Shown piece by piece: positions 34,180 to 45,442 of a stretch of DNA of 64,000 bases (its first letter is position 1; every line of letters begins with the position of its first letter). The position numbers and the translations under genes are program-made. The stretch is taken from NCBI GenBank assembly GCA_021014325.1, contig CM037459.1, positions 15,588,501-15,652,500 on the forward strand. Direction: 5' to 3'. Origin of the DNA: Plazaster borealis. Its lineage: Eukaryota > Echinodermata > Asteroidea > Forcipulatida > Labidiasteridae. The notes beneath the pieces are model-generated. The model was not told the DNA's origin. It ran no database searches and was given only the letters and a program-made list of their open reading frames with translations.

Positions 34180-35066
34180 TTAAAGGAACACGTTGCCTTA
34201 AAATCTCAAGAAATTTTGCTGTTTGGAAGTGTTCCATATCCTTATTAAGAGTTGTTCGTGCAATAACATGCCTTTAATGTGTTATAATTAGTGAATGGTG
34301 ATTAAAAAAAACCAAACATTGCCATCTGACCCCGAGATCTGCCCCGCGAAACGTATACGTATTTCCAGCCGTAAATACCCCCGTCCATGTAATGGGCAAA
34401 ATGCGCGACGAACAGTCGTTACGCTAGTGCCGTAGTCAGTGGCCTGGTAAACCAGTCAGATCTCCTTGCTCTATGGTCAGATGAAAACCGGGTAATAATC
34501 TCATTTTCTACCTCGCTCGCAACTTGTAAACCGAGCTAAAGCTAGCTCAGTATTGGGTCCAAAATATCCAGCCAGGTATTTGCAGAACGGCCAGCCGCAT
34601 ATTCAGAATATTAGAACACATGCAGTACAGGGAGGAGACAAACTATCACATTTGGTTCACCTCCCTGTACTGCATGTGTTCTAATCGCCGGCTGGCTATA
34701 TCGGGCCCAATACTGTGCTAGATTCAGCTCGGTGTTGGATATTTATTGGAATACAATAAACAGATGGTAATCGTAACATTTTTAATAAAATAATTGCTCA
34801 GTCGTAGTTCAACAGCTGCGACTGGAAATAAGACTAATAGAATTTGTCCGCCATTTATGGGAGTCAAAATCTTGACTCCCATAAATGGCGGAGCGTTTTG
34901 TTTCGCGAAAGTGAGCAAAAGCGAAGCATTTCTAAGGCACGTTTGTGTGGATAATTATATTCTACTTTTTAAACATCTTTCCGACCGTGCTCATTATACA
35001 TCAAACGCTTGTTATAGCCCAAAAGCGCCCAACAGCGCCCAACCCGAAGGCAACGTGTCCCTTTAA
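34180..35066. mobile_element. 887-bp TTAA-flanked element with stacked hairpins
   Basis: TTAA at both ends (34180-34183, 35063-35066). Termini AGGAACACGTTGCCTT and AAGGCAACGTGTCCCT are inverted with one mismatch. Inside lie two perfect hairpins: 34611-34635 with 34660-34684 (25-bp arms) and 34847-34867 with 34872-34892 (21-bp arms, 4-base loop). The first sits within a looser inverted repeat spanning about 34534-34734. The ends and the TTAA target suggest a piggyBac- or Kolobok-like non-autonomous element. No transposase. Confidence 0.85.
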
Positions 35067-35460
35067 CTCCCTGAGTAATCCTCGACTTCATTTAGTACTA
35101 AAGGTAAATCAAATCCTTTGACTGAAAAGCCCAACAAAATAGGAGGTTTGAAGACTACAAAACCATGACTAAACCATGACATCCCCAACAAGTTCATGTA
35201 ATCTATAACATAGGGAACAAACATCAAAAAGAAAAGCGGAACATGCCATAAGAAATTGGAAAACAATTACCAACAAAAACATTATTGATGAACTGGAAGG
35301 AATACCCAGACTTGACCTTTTTTGCATGTCATTTGCACGTAAGGCCTGCAGATCGTGATATCCTTGACACAAAGTGGTGGCGGTCGATGCTATTTTTTAG
35401 GTTGTTACTTCCTCATCATGTGTAGGGAGAGGCCTCCGATATTTAATTCAGAACTTCAGT
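35067..35460. other. no gene seen
   Basis: Short non-coding spacer between the hairpin-bearing element and the palindrome that follows. Confidence 0.5.
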
Positions 35461-35593
35461 GTCATGTAAAACACGCGTATAAACTCTCAATAAAAAGTAG
35501 GTAACCTTTAAAAACTAATTTACCGACTGGTAAATGAGTTTTTAAAGGTTACCTACTTTTTATTGAGAGTGTATACGCGTGTTTTTACATGAC
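35461..35593. repeat. near-perfect palindrome, about 64-bp arms
   Basis: Runs from GTCATGTAAA to its inverse TTTACATGAC, centred on TACCGACTGGTA at about 35521-35532. The arms share ACGCGTAT, CTCTCAATAAAAAGTAGG and TAACCTTTAAAAACT. Only a few mismatches and single-base indels occur. It may be a short foldback element; no target duplication is evident. Confidence 0.85.
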
Positions 35594-37497
35594 TGCGTTG
35601 TGACAACATCTTCAAATGAAAATACATAGTCAGTTTTCATAAAATGTTTGTTGATTATGTACACATTATTTTGTGAGGGATGTTTGAAAATATTGTTGCG
35701 TTTGTGCTTCCATTTCTTTTCAACCATCCCTTCAGCGAATGAAAACACGTAGGCGCCCTGTTATGGTCATTTAGGCATCGACATTGAATGAGTGGTTGCC
35801 ATGGTTGGTTTAGATTATTCAGAAATCCTGAAAGCAATTTTACAGCAATTCATTTTCTGTTTTGTCCGTGTTAACATACGATTTTTGGATTGCGACACAG
35901 TCTTCTGTGCTAAAGTTTAAACCAGGAACATACCTCGCTATCAAGAGAATCGTTAAAGGTTTAAAAGTCAAATTGTATGTGGGCACTATTAGGTTATTCA
36001 AAGTAAAATTATTTTGGAGTGAGGGAAGGAAAACATTACAAAGAAACAAAATTATTCCATAAGGAAATGACATGGCGAGATTGGGTGCATGAATGGCTTT
36101 TCATTGACTAGAGTGCTTTCACATTTAACCTTCTTTATTCTACAAACAATTCAGAAGATCTGCTTTTGGGAATGAGAATTAACATTAAAAATGAAATGAT
36201 GCGGAGCCAAACCTGAGGAAAGCAGTTGCATTCTTGCTGATTTATCCCCTTTTCCCCCATGGAACTTTTAATGGTTGAATTGTACCATTGTACCAACAAA
36301 ACATTTGAACATGGGAACACGAAACCGACTGAGACATGATTTGCTTTCAATGGGGGTTTTCGATTGTTTTTATGTAATTTGTATATTTTTGTTTTGCAGA
36401 CTCATAGTTAGTGCGTGCAAGGAGAAATAACTCTTAAGGTCAGTGACGGTGTAACCAGTGTTCATGCGTTTGCACGTACGTACGACGGTCATTGCTCTTG
36501 GCCAGTGAAAAGCGCCACCCCCTACGAATGAATGTCCACGTTCTTAGAATTCAACAGTGAGCCTCGTCTGCCATTGTTCGACTTTTTCACTCCGTTGATT
36601 TGCATAGAAGGTCGTCAAGAAGATAATGCCAACGCTAAACTTCATTGAGTTGTCCGCGATGATGGCGTCATTTTTGCTTGCCATACTCGTTTTCCTGTGA
36701 GAGTTGGATTGGATTGGATTAATTTATTTGATTTTTTTCTCGGGTGGGGGGGGGGGGGTGGAGAATTCGTGTTTTTGTAAACAATGGGAAAGTTGAATGA
36801 AGTTAAACATTTTAATTTGTTTGTCATTTATTACATGTCTTTACCCAGTACATACTAAAGCATAGCCTAGGTTGGACGTCGTCTTCATTGCAGTTGTGTA
36901 CAAAATGGAGGAGTCCAACTTGGGCTCGCCAAAACAGTAAAATATAGTTTCCGTTTTGGCCCTAACAATTTACTGGTTGAACACCAGTATAGTCCCTTTT
37001 TTATAAAAGGTTTACACTTGTAAAGTCGAGTTGTATTTTCAAAAGTTATCATCCCATCGTACGCCATATTACATTGTACAGACGACGTATCATTTAAAAA
37101 AACCTCCCAATTAGGTAGGCCTACGTCTTTTACTTTACATAATTTCCATATGTAGATAAGTCAATTCAAATTGCTCTAGGTTAGCGGAAGATATATATGT
37201 ATATGTCTGTGATCCCATAGAGCAATTACACCTTGCTCTATGGTGAGACCAACAAACAAGTCCGATTTTGTGAACAATCAAGAGCGACGTCTGATATTAG
37301 AGGGAAATCATCGGGGACTGGTTGTGGATTACTTTATTCAAAACTCCAACCCAGAAGAAGATCTTTCAGCTTAAGAAACGAGGTCTAGTTAGGGAGAAGA
37401 GTAAGAGAAATAATTAATCTGGATATTAATTGTTTAGTGAATTTTTGAATCCTAAACAAAAAATTATCCTGCCTGTGAGAAGAAAGAAAAAATAGTT
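35594..37497. other. no gene seen
   Basis: Non-coding. Contains a GGATT run near 36703-36720, a G run near 36745, and a hairpin CATAGAGCAA...TTGCTCTATG at about 37217-37241. Confidence 0.5.
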
Positions 37498-37835
37498 CGC
37501 TTGAATCCACACTGGTGTACCCCAACATATGCATAAAATATCAAACCTATTAACATTTTGGGTTCAATTGGTCATCGAAGCTGCAAGAAAGTAACACAAA
37601 CAAAAAAACACCCTTGTTGCATAGAATTGTGTGCTTTCAGATGCCTGTGAAAGGCTACATGCCTGAAGCCTTTTTCAGATTCAAATGTTTGGGTGAAAAA
37701 TTGCCCCTTTCTCTAAAACTACATTACTTCAAAGGGGCCGTTTCTGACGATGTTTTATATTATGAACAGCTCTCCTGTGCTGTATACCAGGTAAGCTTTC
37801 ATGGTAATTAAGTTTTGAGTAACTACCAAACTGCA
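37498..37835 (+). mobile_element. family B MITE, ends eroded
   Basis: It matches 6777-7122 through CCCCAACATATGCATAAAAT, GGTTCAATTGGTCATCGAAG, ACACCCTTGTTG, CTAAAACTACATTACTTC and a final GTAACTACCAAAC. The CTTCTTGCAAGAAG core is replaced by unrelated sequence, and neither TTAA end is intact. Confidence 0.7.
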
Positions 37836-38512
37836 GCTTTTTGTTTATAACCCAAGTTCAAATCAAGTTTACTCGATAGAAACAAGGAACTCATCTCGTC
37901 ATACACTTTTCGATTGGAATATTACGGGATATGAATTGGATCCAAAAATAGCCACCCCCTTGGATCCGCCACTGGTACATGATAGTTTTCAGTGTCAGAC
38001 AGCCATTGAAGTATACTTAGAAGGCAGTGTGTTGTAAATCTCTCTTGATGCAAATCCACGAGTGAAATAAACTGAACATTCGGCTACCGGACTCATTGTG
38101 AAATTCTAAAGACGTCGACGGTCGGAGGGGGTTAGAGCTTGGGGTGGAGTCAGGGAAGCAGAGCATTTCAGTGGCCAAGAGCTTCATGACCGTCGTACCT
38201 GCAAATCGCATGAACACTAATGTAACCATGACTACGACATTTTAAAACCTTGTTTTTCAATGACACATAGATAGAACATGATCCTGGATAGATCTTGGCA
38301 CGACGATTATATTTATTCGGGTCGTCGTGAACACTGCCATCTTTCGAAAGTTCAGTCTTATAGTTCATTCTAATCTCCTAATTTTAAATGACCACATTAA
38401 TCAACTAACCTATTAAAAACTAATGAAATTATCTTTTAATGCGTTTTTGTACCCTTACATGAGTAAGTCCCACTTTAATTAAAGAATGGTGGGTGACGGT
38501 TTATGCGCTTAT
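37836..38512. other. no gene seen
   Basis: Left flank of the satellite. Nothing recognisable beyond ordinary AT-rich sequence. Confidence 0.5.
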
Positions 38513-38570
38513 TTCGCACACTCATTACTCATGAAAGGGAAGGTTTTGCACACTCATCACTCATGGAAGT
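38513..38570 (+). repeat. leftmost satellite monomers, cut off from main array
   Basis: Nearly two units of the 32-bp satellite (CACACTCATTACTCATGAAA, then GCACACTCATCACTCATGGA) lie here, about 1.6 kb before the array resumes. They mark the original left edge of the array before other DNA intervened. Confidence 0.85.
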
Positions 38571-38597
38571 ATGGTGTTCCATATGTGCCACTCCTTT

Positions 38598-38824
38598 GGA
38601 AAAAAAAACAATTCCGTCGCATTTTACTTTTTTGCGTCGCATTTTTTTTTTTTTCGTCGCATTTTTTTTTTTCCCGTCGCATTTTTTTTTTCCGTCGCAT
38701 TTTTTTTTTCCGTCGCATTTTTTTTTTTTTTGTCGTCGCATTTTTTTTTTTCCAGGCGTTTTTTTTTTTTCAGGGGCATTTTTTTTTTTTCATCGCATTT
38801 TTTTTTTTTTTTTTCAGGCGCATT
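38598..38824 (+). repeat. CGTCGCA-(T)n minisatellite
   Basis: About ten imperfect units, each a short GC-containing head (CGTCGCA, CAGGCG, CAGGGGCA or CATCGCA) followed by 8-16 T residues. Each T run differs in length. Frames across it yield only Phe/Lys-rich artefacts. Confidence 0.9.
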
Positions 38825-39005
38825 TTCTGAATCGGTCACGTGACCGTCACATGATGTCCATGTGATGATTCGTTGGCTCCGCTGTTGCAGTTGGCGTGTG
38901 AACAATTCTATTCTTCTCCTTCAGGGTTGTAGACTTGACTCAAGTCCCAATCCCGTGCCAACGCCAGAAAACTATTGTTTTGTGATGGTCTGCATTCCCC
39001 AACCA

Positions 39006-39153
39006 GGAGCCGATTTCACAAAGCAATAAAATTCATCGCAAGACAAATTTTCAGTATCACCATGGTGATTTGTATTGTGACATCACACTTTACTAAGCAA
39101 CTACGATTGATTTGCAGTTACGATCAATCTTAGATCTTTGTGAAATCGGCCCC
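39006..39153. mobile_element. short MITE nested in the transposon island
   Basis: Termini GGAGCCGATTTCACAAAG and CTTTGTGAAATCGGCCCC are inverted with one mismatch, enclosing about 110 bp without coding capacity. The target duplication is unclear. Confidence 0.7.
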
Positions 39154-39871
39154 TGTTCCGCATTTTGACGGCGAGCGCGCACTGTACGGCTTGTTTGCTA
39201 GTTGGCGCGATATGCTTGGGGACCTCTCGCACGAGAACGGGACTTGAATCAAGTCTTCAGGGTTGCGGCCATTGCTGTATTACAATTCGTTACAACTGTT
39301 TAAGACCATGTAGTGTTAAAACGCGCGCGTCTAACATTTTTTTCAAGTGTTAAACATACTGCTTTTCTATAATTAATGCATGTCTAAAATTCATATTGTG
39401 CGTGGGACGCGCGCGTATACTAAGTGAGGCCAACGCACAAAAAACAAAGGAAACACAATTTATATTCAAAATTAACATCCAAATTAATAACACTACTTGG
39501 TCTTAAACAGTTGTAACCATTGATCTCTATTATATTGATATATATCAATAGACCTTTCTTTTGTTGATAAACAAACCGCGCTGGTTGGCATGGACGGCCG
39601 AATGTTAGCAAAACATTCAATCGTGTTAACAAATGTTGTGTCCAAATTCAACATTTCTGTAAACTTTCAATCAACCAAAAATACATACCATGATTGGTTG
39701 CTATTTTTCCAACAAATTCAACACTGTTTTAAAAATATTTGTGTAACATTATTACAAACTATGGCTATTTGCTTATGCTTTGCATTTATGGCTTTCCATA
39801 GTTTTCCAACCTCGGTTGGCAAAAACTTGGGCTGTGACGTGTCAAAAGAAAGGAGATCAATGGTTGTAACG

Positions 39872-40097
39872 AATAGACCCTTCCCATGAAATATGTAAAT
39901 TGCACATCGCGCGTGCGCACTAACACTTTGGTTGGCAAAATGATGGAACAACGCGCCTTTTTGTGTGGGGCTGATAGTCGCGTGACGCAGAAGCGTTTGC
40001 GCGTCTGCTTAGTGCACATCTCTATGGCGTTTGCCAACCAATATGGTCTGTACGCATGCGTGAATGTAATTAGCATATTTCATGGGAAGGGTCTATT
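39872..40097. mobile_element. 226-bp MITE nested in the transposon island
   Basis: Ends AATAGACCCTTCCCATGAAA and TTTCATGGGAAGGGTCTATT are exact inverses. The interior has CG-rich words (CGCGCGTGCGCAC, GCGTGACGC) and no transposase. Confidence 0.8.
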
Positions 40098-40374
40098 GTA
40101 ATATAGCAATGGCCGCAACCCTGAAGGAGAAGAATAGAATTGTTCACACGCCAACTGCACTTATGAAAGACAAAGGTTGTTGCACGCTCATCACTCATTA
40201 AAGGGTAGGTTCTGCACACTCATCACTTTATGAAATTAGGGAAGATTTCACACACTCGTCACTCATGAAAGGAAAGGTTTCACAAACTCATCTCTCATGA
40301 ATAGGGACGGTTTAGCACACTCATCACTTATCAAGGGTTGGTTTTCCACACTCATCATTCATGTAAAGGAAGGT

Positions 40375-41950
40375 TTAGCACACCCATCACTCATTAAACG
40401 GTAGGTTTTGCTCACTCATCACTCATAAGAAAAGGTTTTGCAAACTCATCACTGATAAAAAGGTAGCTTTTCACACTCATCACTCATGAAAGGGAAGGTT
40501 TTGCATACTCATCACTCATGAAAAGGTAGTTTTTGTTTACTCATCACTCATGAAATGGTAGGTTTTCCCCCTTTTTCGTTCAGGATATATTAGGCTGCGC
40601 ACACTCATCACTCATGAAAGGGAAGTTTTGCACACTCATCACTCAAGAAACTAAGATTTTGCACACTCATCAATCATAAAAGGAAAGGATTAACACCCTC
40701 ATCACTCATGAAAGGAAAAGGTTGTTGCACACTCATTACTCATGAAATGGTAGATTTTGCACACACTTATCACTCATGAAATGGTAGGTTTTACACAATC
40801 ATCATTCATAAAAATGGAAGGTTTTGCACACTCATCACTCATGAATGGGAAGATTTCACACACTCATCACTCGTGAACAAGGAAAGGTTTTGCACACTCA
40901 TCACTCATTAAAGGGAAGGTTTAACACACTCATGAAAGGGAAGGTTTTGTACACAAATCACTCATGAAAGGGAAGGTTTTGCACTTTCATCACTCATGAA
41001 AAGAAGATTTTGCAGACTCATCACTTATGAAAGGGAAGGTTTCGCACACTCATCACGCATGAAATTGTAGGTTTTGCACAATCATCATTCATAAAAGGGA
41101 AGGTTTTGCACCCTCATCACTCATGAATGGGAAGATTTCACTCACTCATCACTCATGAAAGGAAAGGATTCACACACTAGTTACTATTGAAAGGGAAGGT
41201 TTCACACACTCATCACTCTTGAACAAGGAAGGTTTTGCACACTTATCACTCATGAAAGGAAAGGTTTAACACACTCATGAAAGGGAAGGTTTTGCACACT
41301 CATCACTCATGACATGGTAGGTTTTGCACACTCATTGCTATCGGAAGGGAAGGTTCCACACACTCATCACTCTTGAACAAGGAAAGGTTTTTCACACTCA
41401 TCACTGATGAAGGAGAAGGATTTGCACACTCATCACTCAGGGAATTGTAGGTTTCGCACACTCATCACTCATTGAAGGGTAGGTTCTGCACACTCATCAC
41501 TCATGATGGAAAAGTTTTAAACACTCATCACTCATGAAAGGGAAAGTTCTGCATACATCACTTTGGAAATTGTAGGTTTCGCACACTCATCAGTCATGAA
41601 AGGGAAGGTTTGAACACTCATCACTCATAAAAGGAAAGGATTCACACACTTATCACTCTTGAAAGGGACGGTTCCACACACTCATCACTGTTGAACACAC
41701 CCATCACTCATTAAACGGTAGGTTTTGCCCACTCATCACTCATACGAAAAGGTTTTGCAAACTCATCACTAATAAAAAGGTAGCTTTTCACACTCATCAC
41801 TCATGAAAGGGAAGGTTTTTCATACTCATCACTCATGAAAAGGTAGTTTTTGTTTACTCATCACTCATGAAATGGTAGGTTTTCCCCCTTTTTCGTTCAG
41901 GATATATTAGGCTGCGCACACTCATCACTCATGAAAGGGAAGTTTTGCAT
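40375..41950 (+). repeat. about 1.32-kb duplication marked by a non-satellite insert
   Basis: A 34-bp non-monomer sequence (TTTTTCGTTCAGGATATATT, then AGGCTGCGC) appears at about 40567-40600 and 41884-41917, 1317 bp apart, each with the same preceding variant monomers (ATTAAACGGTAGGTTTTG, AAAAAGGTAGCTTTTC). A single origin followed by segmental duplication explains both. Confidence 0.85.
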
Positions 41951-44900
41951 ACTCATCACTCATGAAATGGTAGGTTCTGCATACTCATCACTCATGAAAT
42001 GGTAGGATTTGCACACTCATAACTCATGAATGGAAAAGGTTTTTGCACACTTATCACTCATTAAAGGGTAGGTTTTGCACACTCATCACTCATGAATTGG
42101 TAGGTTTTGCACAATCATCATTCATAAAAGGAAAGGTTTTGCACCCTCATCACTCATGAATGGGAAGATTTCACACACTCATCACTCATTAAAAGAAAGG
42201 ATTCACACACTCATTACTATTGAAAGTGAAAGTTCCACACATGCATCACTGTTGAACAAGGAAAGGTTTTGGACACTCATCACTCATGAAAGGGAAGGTT
42301 TTACACACTCATCACTAATAGGGAAAGATTTGCACACTCCTTACTCATAAAAGGGAAAGTTTTTTGCACATTCATCACTCATGAAAGGGAAAGTTTTGCA
42401 CACTCATCACTCATGAAAGGGAAGGTTTTGCACACTCATCACTCATGAAAGGGAACGTTTTGCACACTCATCACTCATGAAAGGGAAGGTTTTGCACACT
42501 CATCATTCATGAAAGGGGAGTTTTTGCACACTAGTCACTCATGACAAGGAAGGTTTAGCAAACTCATCGCTCATGAAAGGGAAGGTTTCACACACTCATC
42601 ACTCTTGAAAGGGAAGGTTTTGCACACTCATCACTCATGATTGAAAGGTTTTACACACTCATCACTACTAAGGAAGGATTTGCAAACTCCTTACTCATAA
42701 AACGGAAAGTTGTTTGCACACTCATTACTCATGAAAGGGAAAGTTTTGCACACTCATCACTCATGAAAGGGAAGGTTTTGCACACTCATCACTCTGAAAG
42801 GGAAAGTTTTGCACACTCATCACTCATGAAAGGGGAGTTTTTGCACACTAGTCACTCATGAAAAGGAAGGTTTGGCACACTCATCACTCATGAAAGGGAA
42901 GGTTTCAAACACTCATCACTGATGAAAGGGAAGGTTTTACAGACTCATCACTCATGAAAGGGAAGGTTTCAAACACTCATCACTGATGAAAGGGAAGGTT
43001 TTACAGACTCATCACTTATGAAAGGGAAGGTTAAACACACCCATCACTCATGAAAGGGAAGTTTTGCATACTCATCACTCATGATTTGGTAGGTTCTGCT
43101 TACTCATCACTCATGAAATGGTAGGATTTGCACACTCATAACTAATGAAAGGAAAAGGTTTTGCACACTCATCACTCATTAAAGGGTAGGTTTTGCACAC
43201 TCATCACTCATGAATTGGTAGGTTTTGCACAATCATCATTCATAAAAGGAAAGGTTTTACACCCTCATCACTCATGAATGGGAAGATTTCACACACTCAT
43301 CACTCATTAAAAGAAAGGATTCACACACTCATTACTATTGAAAGTGAAAGTTCCACACATGCATCACTGTTGAACAAGGAAAGGTTTTGGACACTCATCA
43401 CTCATGAAAGGGAAGGTTTTACACACTCATCACTAATAGGGAAAGATTTGCACACTCCTTACTCATAAAAGGGAAAGTTTTTTGCACATTCATCACTCAT
43501 GAAAGGGAAAGTTTTGCACACTCATCACTCTTGAAAGGGAAGGTTTTGCACACTCATCACTCATGAAAGGGAAAGTTTTGCACACTCATCACTCATGAAA
43601 GGGAAGGTTTTGCACACTCATCATTCATGAAAGGGGAGTTTTTGCACACTAGTCACTCATGACAAGGAAGGTTTAGCAAACTCATCGCTCATGAAAGGGA
43701 AGGTTTCACACACTCATCACTCTTGAAAGGGAAGGTTTTGCACACTCATCACTCATGATTGAAAGGTTTTACACACTCATCACTACTAGGGAAGGATTTG
43801 CAAACTCCTTACTCATAAAAGGGAAAGTTGTTTGCACACTCATTACTCATGAAAGGGAAAGTTTTGCACACTCATCACTCACGAAAGGGAAGGTTTTGCA
43901 CACTCATCACTCATGAAAGGGAAAGTTTTGCACACTCATCACTCATGAAAGGGGAGTTTTTGCACACTAGTCACTCATGAAAAGGAAGGTTTGGCACACT
44001 CATCACTCATGAAAGGGAAGGTTTCAAACACTCATCACTGATGAAAGGGAAGGTTTTACAGACTCATCACTCATGAAAGGGAAGGTTTCAAACACTCATC
44101 ACTGATAAAAGGGAAGGTTTTACAGACTCATCACTTATGAAAGGGAAGGTTAAACACACCCATCACTCATGAAAGGGAGGTTTTGCATACTCATCACTCA
44201 TGATTTGGTAGGTTCTGCCTACTCATCACTCATGAAATGGTAGGATTTGCACACTCATAACTAATGAAAGGAAAAGGTTTTGCACACTCATCACTCATTA
44301 AAGGGTAGGTTTTGCACACTCATCACTCATGAATTGGTAGGTTTTGCACAATCATCACTCATGAAAAGAAAGGATTCACACACTCATTACTATTGAAAGT
44401 GAAAGTTCCACACATGCATCACTGTTGAACAAGGAAAGGTTTTGGACACTCATCACTCATAAAAGGGAAGGTTTTACACACTCATCACTCATGAAAAGGA
44501 AGGTTTTGCACACTCCTTACTCATAAAAGGGAAAGTTTTTTGCACATTCATCACTCATGAAAGGGAAAGTTTTGCACACTCATCACTCATGAAAGGGAAG
44601 GTTTTGCACACTCATCACTCATGAAAGGGAACGTTTTGCACACTCATCACTCATGAAAGGGAAGGTTTTGCACACTCATCATTCATGAAAGGGGAGTTTG
44701 TGCACACTAGTCACTCATGACAAGGAAGGTTTAGCGCACTCATCGCTCGTGAAATGGAAGGTTTCACACACTCATCACTCATGATTGAAAGGTTTTACAC
44801 ACTCATCACTATAAGGGAAGGATTTGCAAACTCCTTACTCATAAAAGGGAAAGTTTTTTGCACACTCATTACTTATGAAAGGGAAAGTTTTGCACACTCA

Positions 44901-45215
44901 TCACTCATGAAAGGGAAGGTTTTGCACACTCATCACTCATGAAAGGGAAAGTTTTGCACACTCATCACTCATGAAAGGGGAGTTTTTGCACACAAGTCAC
45001 TCATGAAAGGGAAGGTTTGGCACACTCATCACTCATGAAAGGGAAGGTTTCAAACACTCATCACTGATGAAAGGGAAGGTTTTACAGACTCATCACTTAT
45101 GAAAGGGAAGGTTAAACACACCCATCACTCATGAAAGGGAAGTTTTGCATACTCATCACTCATGATTTGGTAGGTTCTGCCTACTCATCACTCACGAAAT
45201 GGTAGGATTTGCACA
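41940..45215 (+). repeat. higher-order repeat of about 1.12 kb, three units
   Basis: The marker ATGA.(T)TGGTAGGTTCTGC occurs at 41962, 43081, 44200 and 45162: spacings of 1119, 1119 and 962 bp. The segments starting at 42156 and 43274 translate identically over 64 codons, showing near-identity between the first two units. The last unit has lost about 157 bp. Confidence 0.85.
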
Positions 45216-45442
45216 CTCATAACTAATGCCAGGAAAAGGTTTTTGCACACTCATCACTCATTAAAGGGTAGGTTTTGCACACTCATCACTTATGAATTGG
45301 TAGGTTTTGCACAATCTTCATTCATAAAAGGAAGGTTTGGCACACTCATCACTCATGAATGGGAAGATTTCACACACTCATTACTATTGAAAGTGAAAGT
45401 TACGCACATGCATCACTGTTGAACAAGGAAAGGTTTTGGACA

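Larger units (their letters stand above)
38886..40159. mobile_element. nest of DNA transposons interrupting the satellite edge
   Basis: An outer inverted repeat pairs 38886-38928 with 40117-40159 (GCAGTTGGCGTGTGAACAAT and its inverse). A second GTTGCGGCCATTGCTGTATT block at 39264-39283 also recurs inverted near 40098-40122. At least two smaller MITEs sit inside (39006-39153 and 39872-40097), as do inverted TACAACTGTTTAAGACCA blocks near 39292 and 39495. Satellite resumes directly at 40160. Confidence 0.75.

Noticed and set aside
42156..44942. Open frames with a repeating HTHHS / MKGK peptide
   Set aside because: They are satellite monomers read through occasional lost stops; each frame normally stops about every 96 bp.
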